From Candidatus Sumerlaeota bacterium (lineage in GTDB: Bacteria; Sumerlaeota; Sumerlaeia; MWCT01): a DNA stretch of 5,052 nt. Below, one piece after another: positions 1 to 4,812 of the stretch. The position numbers were made by a program, and so were the translations under genes. The stretch's first letter is position 1, and each line of letters opens with the position of its first letter. The stretch spans positions 1 through 5,052 of the forward strand of contig JAPLSR010000034.1 of assembly GCA_026398545.1 (NCBI GenBank), written 5' to 3'. Under the pieces are notes generated by a model. That model had not been told where the DNA came from and made no database searches. It saw only the letters and a program-made list of their open reading frames with translations.

Positions 1-276
1 GAATCGTTTCTTATGCTCTCGCAGGCGGCGTTCTATCTTTGCCAGCACATCATCGAAACACGTTTGAAGGTTCCCATGCTGTCCTGCCGCCTCCATCTGA
101 AAGTGTCTGGATTTTATCAGGATTTCAACCTTGTGGCGGAATTTCTCCTGCGCCATGATTATCTCAATAAGATGGATGTCCGGGTCATACCTCTGGAGTT
201 TTCCAACCTTTCTGGTTACCAGTTTTTTAATCTCCTCAGAGATTTCAAGGTGTCGGAGCGTGATTCTTATCTCCAT
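1..276 (-). CDS. hpf: Ribosome hibernation promoting factor (HPF/RaiA, S30AE family), 5' part only
   Basis: The minus strand encodes 92 residues from an ATG at 276-274 and stays open to the left edge, so the 3' end is missing. The protein starts MEIRITLRHLEISEEIKKLV and continues with the family pattern: an RHxEIS start, a basic VxRKVGKLxRY helix, a DIHLIEII strand, EKFRHKVEILI, and a C-terminal helix VFDDVLAKIERRLREHKKRF. This is the S30AE fold. Members bind the 30S subunit in the mRNA/tRNA channel and cause stationary-phase ribosome inactivation. Whether it is the short form or the long form with a dimerisation domain cannot be told, because that part lies outside the window. An AAAGGAG ribosome binding site (288-282) precedes the ATG by five bases. 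The gene follows lptB on the same strand after 107 bases. In many proteobacteria rpoN lies between these two; here it does not. Confidence 0.93.
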   Translation of the reverse strand, partial: MEIRITLRHLEISEEIKKLVTRKVGKLQRYDPDIHLIEIIMAQEKFRHKVEILIKSRHFQMEAAGQHGNLQTCFDDVLAKIERRLREHKKRF

Positions 277-309
277 AACTACTCCTTTCATACACAAATA
301 CTTCAAACA

Positions 310-343
310 GTCGCCGACGCTCCATAGCTTTGGCGACGGAGCG
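310..343 (-). repeat. Two crossing inverted repeats in the hpf leader
   Basis: Seen directly: GTCGCC (310-315) is complementary to GGCGAC (332-337), and CGCTCC (318-323) is complementary to GGAGCG (338-343). The pairs interleave (a-b-a'-b'), so either two alternative hairpins or a tight pseudoknot-like fold is possible. On the minus-strand transcript there is no base between the first two arms, which makes simultaneous formation sterically doubtful. The block lies 34-67 bases upstream of the hpf ATG. It could be a leader control element or a copy of a dispersed palindromic repeat. Neither is shown by this window alone. Confidence 0.5.
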
Positions 344-383
344 GAGACCTGGGACCCGAGAATGCCAATGTCTTATATACGCT

Positions 384-1178
384 TTATCTCAACGTCTTTT
401 TTTTCGGGGTTTCATCTTCCGAGGCGGTGCGTTCACGGCGCTCATCAGGCGTCAGGTCCATATAAAATCTCTGCCCCAGATAAATCTCCCGCGCACGCGG
501 GTCATTGACAAGTTCGCTCGCCTTTCCCGTTATCTCCACCTTGCCCTCATAGATGAGATAAGAGCGGTCTGTCACCTGAAGCGTCTCCCGGACGCTGTGG
601 TCTGTAATCAGGATGCCCAGACTGTGGTCGCGGAGCTGGTAGATGATATTCTGCAACTCCTCCACCGATTTGGGGTCAACGCCCGAAAACGGTTCATCAA
701 GGAGCATAAAGGCGGGTCTTGGGACAAGCGCCCGCGCAATCTCCACGCGCCGGCGTTCTCCGCCTGAAAGGGTATAAGCCTTGTTATTGGCAAGATGTGC
801 AATCCCCAGTTCCTCCATCAGCCACTGCAGCCTTTCCTGACGCTCGGATTCAGTCATGGGCAGAATCTGGAGGATGGAAAGGATATTTTCCCTGACCGTA
901 AGTTTGCGAAAGACGGAGACCTCCTGTGTCAAGTATCCCATCCCCAGGCGGGAACGGCGATACATGGGGAGACGTGAGATGTCCTGGTTATCAAAAAAGA
1001 TTAAACCCTCTGTGGGTTTCACAAGACCGACAATCATATTGAACGTGGTTGTCTTGCCCGCCCCGTTAGGACCAAGCAGTCCAACAATCTCACCCTGTTT
1101 CAGTTCAATACTCACATGGTTGACGACAATGCGACCGCCGTATTTCTTGACAAGCCCCTCAGTGTGCAGTATGTGCAA
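384..1178 (-). CDS. lptB: LPS export system ATP-binding protein LptB
   Basis: ABC ATPase of 264 residues, the cytoplasmic motor that, with LptFG, extracts lipopolysaccharide from the inner membrane for the Lpt bridge. Motifs seen: Walker A GPNGAGKT (36-43), Q-loop Gln85 within YLTQEVSVFRKLTV, signature LSGGE (137-141), Walker B FMLLDEP (157-163) with catalytic Glu162, D-loop SGVD (165-168) and switch His194 (ITDH). YLTQE, NILSILQILP and the ending REIYLGQRF are typical of LptB rather than of LivF/LivG amino-acid transport ATPases, the nearest alternative. The start is TTG at 1178-1176: an in-frame TAA lies two codons upstream (1184-1182) and GGAGG (1190-1186) precedes the TTG by seven bases. 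The protein is longer than the roughly 240 residues of E. coli LptB because of a charged tail (about residues 243-264) rich in Arg, Glu and Lys. No lptA, lptC or rpoN is adjacent within the window. Confidence 0.95.
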   Translation of the reverse strand: MHILHTEGLVKKYGGRIVVNHVSIELKQGEIVGLLGPNGAGKTTTFNMIVGLVKPTEGLIFFDNQDISRLPMYRRSRLGMGYLTQEVSVFRKLTVRENILSILQILPMTESERQERLQWLMEELGIAHLANNKAYTLSGGERRRVEIARALVPRPAFMLLDEPFSGVDPKSVEELQNIIYQLRDHSLGILITDHSVRETLQVTDRSYLIYEGKVEITGKASELVNDPRAREIYLGQRFYMDLTPDERRERTASEDETPKKKTLR

Positions 1179-1185
1179 AATTTAA

Positions 1186-1190
1186 CCTCC
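1186..1190 (-). promoter_or_regulatory. Ribosome binding site deciding the TTG start of lptB
   Basis: On the minus strand GGAGG is followed by a seven-base spacer and then TTG. The spacer contains an in-frame TAA (1184-1182), so no start further upstream is possible. No in-frame ATG occurs before the conserved nucleotide-binding region begins. Confidence 0.8.
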
Positions 1191-1225
1191 TTCCCACTAT
1201 ATTAATAAAAACATATGTAAAGAAC

Positions 1226-1254
1226 TGCATAAAATCAAGGTTTTTCACTGTCAA
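1226..1254 (-). promoter_or_regulatory. Possible sigma-70 promoter for lptB(-hpf)
   Basis: The minus strand has a perfect TTGACA (1254-1249), a 17-base spacer and TATGCA (1231-1226). The -35 element is a consensus match, but the -10 matches only at TAT. Predicted transcription would begin about 40 bases before the lptB TTG. The element is on the correct side of the gene in an A/T-rich divergent region. Confidence 0.45.
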
Positions 1255-1312
1255 GACTGTTTCCCATTTTACGAGAGGAAATGAGATTGGTAAAAATTGG
1301 AAAAAAATTATT

Positions 1313-1350
1313 CAATCCTTGACTGGAAATTGCAAAAAATTACAATCCTT
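1313..1350. repeat. Direct repeat CAATCCTT x2, 30 bases apart
   Basis: The octamer CAATCCTT occurs at 1313-1320 and again at 1343-1350. Start-to-start distance is 30 bases, close to three helical turns. The first copy overlaps the -35 element and the second overlaps the -10 element of the promoter upstream of the DUF1573 gene. It may be an operator, but two octamers in A/T-rich DNA can also arise by chance. Confidence 0.35.
1319..1346 (+). promoter_or_regulatory. Sigma-70-type promoter for the DUF1573 gene
   Basis: TTGACT (1319-1324), a 16-base spacer and TACAAT (1341-1346). Each hexamer matches the consensus at five of six positions. Transcription would start near 1353, giving a leader of about 60 bases before the ATG at 1415. 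It is the best promoter match I found in the window. Confidence 0.6.
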
Positions 1351-1402
1351 CATAATTCATATTTAGTCGTTTTATAGAAACAATTCTCATATTTTTTGTA
1401 AT

Positions 1403-1406
1403 GGAG
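1403..1406 (+). promoter_or_regulatory. Ribosome binding site choosing ATG 1415 over GTG 1406
   Basis: GGAG at 1403-1406 lies eight bases before ATG 1415, a normal spacing. An in-frame GTG begins at 1406, but it overlaps the GGAG itself and would have no ribosome binding site of its own. Confidence 0.7.
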
Positions 1407-1414
1407 TGTGTTCT

Positions 1415-2575
1415 ATGTGTTATTTGAGAAAAGGTGGACATGCCATTTTGCTTCTTGCCATTTCCTTTCTTTTCCTTTCCCTGTGGGTGGCGGCGGCGCC
1501 TAAGATTTCATGTCCTGAACCGGTCTGGAAATTCAAAAAGACCATGGAGGGGGAAAAGGTCAAGCACAGTTACAAGATTCAAAACAAGGGGACTGATGTT
1601 CTGCAAATCACCGATGTGCGGGGTTCTTGTGGATGCACAGACGTCAGCGCCACATCCAAATCCGTTTCTCCGGGTGGAGATACCACCATTGATGTCAATT
1701 TCAACACCCTGGGAAGATATGGCAAGCAGACAAAATATATTTACGTCAAGTCCAATGACCCCACAACCGGCGTCCTCAAGCTGACAATAATCGGCGAGGT
1801 GCAGAAAAAACCCGCACCCGAAATCGCCCTTCGCCCCTATTCCTGGAATATCCAGAGCCTGAAGGTGGGCGAAAGTCGCAACACCACCGTTTCCATCATG
1901 AATATCGGAGACCAGCCGCTTGAAATCAAATCTATCACCACATCTCGAACCTCAGTCCGCGCCAAACTCCTTGGCCCTACAACAATTGCACCTGCTGGAC
2001 GTGTCAATATGGAAATCTTCTACACACCAGATATGGAATCAAGCATCATACGCGACCAGGTCAATATCGAATCCAACGACCCCAAGAGAAAAGTTTACAC
2101 CTTTTTGCTCTTCGGCAGGATTAATTATGAATCATCAGGATTAACCATCTCTGTCATTGGTGTCCAGAAGGATGGAGATAACAGCATCGTTGACCTGCAT
2201 TTCCGCAATAATCAGAATTATAATATCACCGTCAAGATACCAGATGCGAAGGAGCCGAACACGGCTGTTGTGGCAGGCGGTGCGTTGCGCAAGTTCAGCG
2301 TCATTGTGCCGACAAGAAAGATTATGGAAACCACACCGGAGCTAGCAAAGACACCAGAGTTGAAAATGCCTTTAGTCATGCCGACCCCTGGTATGGGAGA
2401 TATTGGAAGTCTGAAGATTGAGTTCCGTTTGCCCATCCGCCCACCGATAAAGGAAAAACCTGTGAGTGCGATGGGCGTGGGCGTAACATCACCCAATCCC
2501 ACATCCACACCTGTGGCTCCCACGTTAGGCGCACCACCCAGGAAAGATGTCCCGCCTGCCCCACGACCAAAATAA
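1415..2575 (+). CDS. Exported DUF1573 protein with two Ig-like domains and a proline-rich tail
   Basis: 386 residues from the ATG at 1415. Residues 1-28 look like a Sec signal peptide: basic RKGGH, a long hydrophobic run (ILLLAISFLFLSLW), then AAA before Pro29. Residues about 35-129 fit DUF1573: an NKG turn, the hallmark SCGCT (71-75), PGG (86-88), FNTLGRYGKQ and VKSNDP. Residues about 136-236 repeat the layout without the cysteines: NIGDQPLEI, TIAPAG, YTPDMES and IESNDP (218-223). The two SNDP strands are 107 residues apart, so this looks like a duplicated Ig/ASH-like domain. A third part (about 243-345) is unrecognised, and the last 30 residues are Pro/Ala/Thr-rich. DUF1573 has no established enzymatic role, so the function is unknown; a structural or binding role at the cell surface or in the periplasm is inference. 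The gene is transcribed away from lptB and converges on the TPR gene. A GTG at 1406 is a less likely start. Confidence 0.88.
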   Translation: MCYLRKGGHAILLLAISFLFLSLWVAAAPKISCPEPVWKFKKTMEGEKVKHSYKIQNKGTDVLQITDVRGSCGCTDVSATSKSVSPGGDTTIDVNFNTLGRYGKQTKYIYVKSNDPTTGVLKLTIIGEVQKKPAPEIALRPYSWNIQSLKVGESRNTTVSIMNIGDQPLEIKSITTSRTSVRAKLLGPTTIAPAGRVNMEIFYTPDMESSIIRDQVNIESNDPKRKVYTFLLFGRINYESSGLTISVIGVQKDGDNSIVDLHFRNNQNYNITVKIPDAKEPNTAVVAGGALRKFSVIVPTRKIMETTPELAKTPELKMPLVMPTPGMGDIGSLKIEFRLPIRPPIKEKPVSAMGVGVTSPNPTSTPVAPTLGAPPRKDVPPAPRPK

Positions 2576-2625
2576 AAAAAAGCAGTCATGTAATGGAAAT
2601 TGAAGAAGCGGGGGATTTTAATCAG

Positions 2626-2644
2626 GGCGTCCCGAAGGGGAACC
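2626..2644 (-). terminator. Small hairpin in the convergent gap, possible weak terminator
   Basis: On the minus strand, 12 bases after the TPR gene stop, GGTTCCC (2644-2638) can pair with GGGA-C-GCC (2633-2626) around a CTTC loop: seven pairs, one of them G-U, with one bulged C. The bases that follow (CTGATTAAAATC) are only moderately T-rich, so it is not a classical intrinsic terminator. The rest of the 2576-2655 gap shows only an A-run right after the DUF1573 stop codon. Confidence 0.3.
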
Positions 2645-2655
2645 TGTGAGTATAG

Positions 2656-4017
2656 TTACGGCTTCAGATTTTTGAGCCACTTGCTGACATCTTCCGCCCT
2701 TTTCCCGCCGATTTTCAAGTAAGCCTCAAAGTGCTCAATCGCCTTCTGAGGATTTTTCAGATGGTCGCTGTAAATAATCCCCAGATTCAGATGTGCGCTG
2801 GCGAAGTTGGGGTCTGAGGCGAGTATAGACTCGAAATATTCGGCGGCACGGGCGTAATTCTTCCGTTTCATCTCAATGATTCCGAGATTATTCAGGGCGG
2901 ATGTGAACCGGGGTAAATAATAAATAGCCTCTTTAAATTTCTCCTCAGCCTTGTCAAGAAGGTCGAGGTTCAGATACAGATTCCCCCATTTGAGAAAGAA
3001 GTGAGGATTCTGGAGGAAATTTTTTCTGGCATTGATAAACACCTGCTCAGCCCGTTCCAGCCTGCCTGTGAGGCGATACATATCGGCGAGTTCAGAAATG
3101 GCGTCCAGTGAAACAGGGTCAACCTTCAGGGCATCAATGTATTCCAGGAGGGCAGCTTGATAAAGCTTGCCTCCGCTATACTGGCGTGCCTTATCAAAAT
3201 GGAAGGCAAAGTTATCCATGCTCTTTTTTTTCCTGTCAATATAGCGGTCAAGGTTTTCCTTTTCCTCCCTTTTTGCTTCAGCGGTTTGTTCCCCGAAGAG
3301 ACCGGGGAATAAGGCTTTTTCCACCTCGTTAATGGGTGGAAGCGGCTGGGTGGGCTTGGTTTCCTTTTTACCCTTCTGGGATGGGAGTCCAAGGATGAAT
3401 GGAAACGGGGAGCTCGCCGGTGTTTGCTCCACCTTTGCGGGCGAGGCAGGAGGTGTTGATAATGATGGCTGGGGCGTCAGGATGGGAATGGGCATTGGCG
3501 CCGCCGGTGTCGGGGATTCGGTTTTTTGGGGGGATGGCGGATTTGAGACAGGAGCCGCTGATGGCATTTGGGTCGGGGCGGTTCTTGATGCAAGTTGTCT
3601 ATCAACCCTTTTAGCCTTCAGTTTTGCGCTTTCAAGGGCAATTTGCGCCTCTCTGTAATCAGGAGCCATGTCCATCGCCTTTTGAAAATAGATAATTGCC
3701 CTGTCGGGCTCATTCGATTGAAGGAAGCAATGTCCGAGGTGATAATAGACGACAGGTCGGGGTGAAATCTCAGCCGCCTTGAGAAATTCCTCAATGGCAA
3801 GGAGATATTCACCCTTATTTTCAAGCTTTTGCCCATTACCGAAATAGTCAATAGCCTCGCGTCGCATGTCATCGGGGGTTTTTTCATAAAGGAAGGAACA
3901 AGAGGAAAGTATCAGAACGAGCAGGAGGAGAAGGAGAAGACAGAAGGGGTAGGCGCGCACGAAAACACCCCTTTTCCCACAAAAAGGGGCGTGAACGGTC
4001 TTGATTTCATTTATCAT
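2656..4017 (-). CDS. TPR lipoprotein with a proline-rich linker between two TPR blocks
   Basis: 453 residues from the ATG at 4017-4015. A leucine-rich signal segment (27-37) ends in a lipobox LSSC with Cys40; Ser41 at +2 would favour the outer membrane by the E. coli sorting rule. Residues about 52-135 hold two TPR-like helix pairs (GEYLLAIEEFLKAAEISP and PDRAIIYFQKAMDMAPD). Residues about 143-228 are a low-complexity Pro/Ser/Thr/Ala linker. After a charged stretch (EAKREEKENLDRYIDRKKK), five more TPRs fill about 273-440, each with the usual A/G/Y/A/P positions, for example ALNNLGIIEMKRKNYARAAEYF. TPRs bind other proteins, so this is probably an envelope scaffold; its partner is unknown. GGAGG (4034-4030) is 12 bases from the ATG, rather far. 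A GTG at 3960-3958 with AAGGGG seven bases before it would give a compact signal peptide (MRAYPFC-Leu run) and 434 residues. It lies 39 bases after the small lipoprotein gene, probably in the same operon. Confidence 0.9.
   Translation of the reverse strand: MINEIKTVHAPFCGKRGVFVRAYPFCLLLLLLLVLILSSCSFLYEKTPDDMRREAIDYFGNGQKLENKGEYLLAIEEFLKAAEISPRPVVYYHLGHCFLQSNEPDRAIIYFQKAMDMAPDYREAQIALESAKLKAKRVDRQLASRTAPTQMPSAAPVSNPPSPQKTESPTPAAPMPIPILTPQPSLSTPPASPAKVEQTPASSPFPFILGLPSQKGKKETKPTQPLPPINEVEKALFPGLFGEQTAEAKREEKENLDRYIDRKKKSMDNFAFHFDKARQYSGGKLYQAALLEYIDALKVDPVSLDAISELADMYRLTGRLERAEQVFINARKNFLQNPHFFLKWGNLYLNLDLLDKAEEKFKEAIYYLPRFTSALNNLGIIEMKRKNYARAAEYFESILASDPNFASAHLNLGIIYSDHLKNPQKAIEHFEAYLKIGGKRAEDVSKWLKNLKP
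3968..3989 (-). repeat. Perfect 8-bp inverted repeat near the start of the TPR gene
   Basis: CCCCTTTT (3968-3975) and AAAAGGGG (3982-3989) are perfectly complementary around a six-base loop. On the minus-strand mRNA the 3' arm holds the AAAAGGGG that would serve as ribosome binding site for the alternative GTG start at 3960. If translation starts at ATG 4017, the hairpin falls inside codons 10-17. Confidence 0.55.
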
Positions 4018-4056
4018 GAATAATCATCCCCTCCATAATAAGGATTTTGGGACTTT

Positions 4057-4614
4057 TTATTGAAAAATCGTCTCGACTGCCAACCTCCCGTTCACGAAGT
4101 TGAATGACTTCTGGGCGACGCCGAAAAGGGTGTAATAATAAAAATTCTCCCTGATTATCTCCCCCATGACATACATTCGCCCTTCGTCGGGATAACCATA
4201 TGCTACAAGGATGCGCTCCTTGTCCGACAGCGGCCCCTCATAAGCAAGACGTCTATTTACAAATTGGAACATGACGCCCTTTTCCAAATAAAGCCATTCA
4301 ATCACATAATCGCCCCTTATAGAGAGATATGAGGGACTGATGTAATCGGGCGGACCGTATTTCTTTTTAATCTCTTTTTGCTCCTTTGAAAGAAGGAAAT
4401 GCGGACCGCTTGTATTATTCTTATTGTAAGCCCTGGCATTCCAGCGAGTCTGGAAATCCCTGGCAATAAACCGGCGGTAACGCTTTTCCATCACAGGTTT
4501 GCCATCAGCGTCATATTTTATAAAGAGAGGTTTGTTAGAGATGGCGCATCCGGCGGCAAGAAGGATAAAAAAAGACAAAAATGATGCAATGTTAATAACT
4601 ATCTTGCGATTCAT
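4057..4614 (-). CDS. Small lipoprotein with two YGxPD repeat units, function unknown
   Basis: 185 residues from the ATG at 4614-4612. The signal peptide is typical of lipoproteins: NRK, a hydrophobic stretch (about 5-19), and lipobox LAAGC with Cys23. The mature part contains two similar units. Unit 1 (75-127) has LSKEQKEIKKKYGPPD, then VIEWLYLEKGV and FQFVNRRLAYEG. Unit 2 (129-183) has LSDKERILVAYGYPD, then FYYYTLFGV and FNFVNGRLAVE. YGxPD followed by a W/Y-rich strand and a final F-x-F-VN strand recalls both BamE/SmpA-like small lipoproteins and the YGPPD part of GWxTD-domain proteins. I cannot choose between them and do not recognise a named family. The start 4614 is preferred because AAAGGA (4629-4624) lies nine bases upstream; ATG 4620 is only three bases from it, and ATG 4668 would put 18 residues before the signal peptide. 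The TPR lipoprotein gene follows 39 bases downstream. Confidence 0.82.
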   Translation of the reverse strand: MNRKIVINIASFLSFFILLAAGCAISNKPLFIKYDADGKPVMEKRYRRFIARDFQTRWNARAYNKNNTSGPHFLLSKEQKEIKKKYGPPDYISPSYLSIRGDYVIEWLYLEKGVMFQFVNRRLAYEGPLSDKERILVAYGYPDEGRMYVMGEIIRENFYYYTLFGVAQKSFNFVNGRLAVETIFQ

Positions 4615-4623
4615 GAGCATAAG

Positions 4624-4629
4624 TCCTTT
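4624..4629 (-). promoter_or_regulatory. Ribosome binding site for the small lipoprotein gene
   Basis: On the minus strand AAAGGA (4629-4624) lies nine bases before ATG 4614 and three bases before ATG 4620. The spacing supports 4614 as the start, which also gives the usual short basic n-region of a lipoprotein signal peptide. Confidence 0.55.
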
Positions 4630-4680
4630 CACTACTTCAAAAAATGCCTCTTTGAATTTAATAAACACATTATATATTTA

Positions 4681-4709
4681 CACATAATAAGTCGGGCAGG
4701 ACATGTCAA
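4681..4709 (-). promoter_or_regulatory. Possible sigma-70 promoter for the lipoprotein operon
   Basis: A perfect TTGACA on the minus strand (4709-4704) is followed after 17 bases by TATGTG (4686-4681). The -10 is weak. A consensus TATAAT (4674-4669) lies farther down, but 29 bases from the TTGACA is too far for the pair to work together; it could be a -10 with another, unrecognised -35. The element lies 67-95 bases upstream of the small lipoprotein ATG. Confidence 0.4.
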
Positions 4710-4722
4710 CACCTTTAGCGGA

Positions 4723-4747
4723 TTTGGACGATTTTTATCCATCCAAA
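4723..4747. repeat. Imperfect hairpin between the cls stop and the lipoprotein promoter
   Basis: TTTGGA (4723-4728) pairs with TCCAAA (4742-4747). An inner GAT/ATC pair (4730-4732 and 4737-4739) closes a TTTT loop. It lies 66 bases past the cls stop codon on the minus strand. No T-run follows on either strand, so it is at most a weak terminator or RNA-processing structure. I see no gene in the rest of 4615-4812. Confidence 0.25.
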
Positions 4748-4812
4748 CAGGACAAGTATCCGAGAAACGAATTTATAGTTATATTCATCAAATATCACCG
4801 GCACAGTCTTTC

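Noticed and set aside
13..508. Plus-strand open frames across the hpf region (13-327, 131-508)
   Set aside because: The minus strand encodes a clear S30AE protein with its own ribosome binding site; these frames are its shadow.
330..1185. Plus-strand open frames opposite lptB (330-767, 795-977, 856-1185)
   Set aside because: They are antisense to a gene with complete ABC ATPase motifs, have no family resemblance and no good ribosome binding site.
1191..1405. Small RNA or riboswitch in the lptB-DUF1573 divergent region
   Set aside because: The region is A/T-rich with promoter-like elements but no convincing long stem or known riboswitch consensus.
2218..2589. Minus-strand frame of 123 residues inside the 3' part of the DUF1573 gene
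   Set aside because: Gly/Pro-rich composition is what the reverse reading of the Pro-rich tail gives; the plus-strand frame has the signal peptide and domain.
3108..3887. Plus- and minus-strand open frames within the TPR gene (3108-3332, 3332-3658, 3126-3392, 3618-3887)
   Set aside because: They overlap the TPR reading frame, which has repeats and a lipobox; the shadows show no domain.
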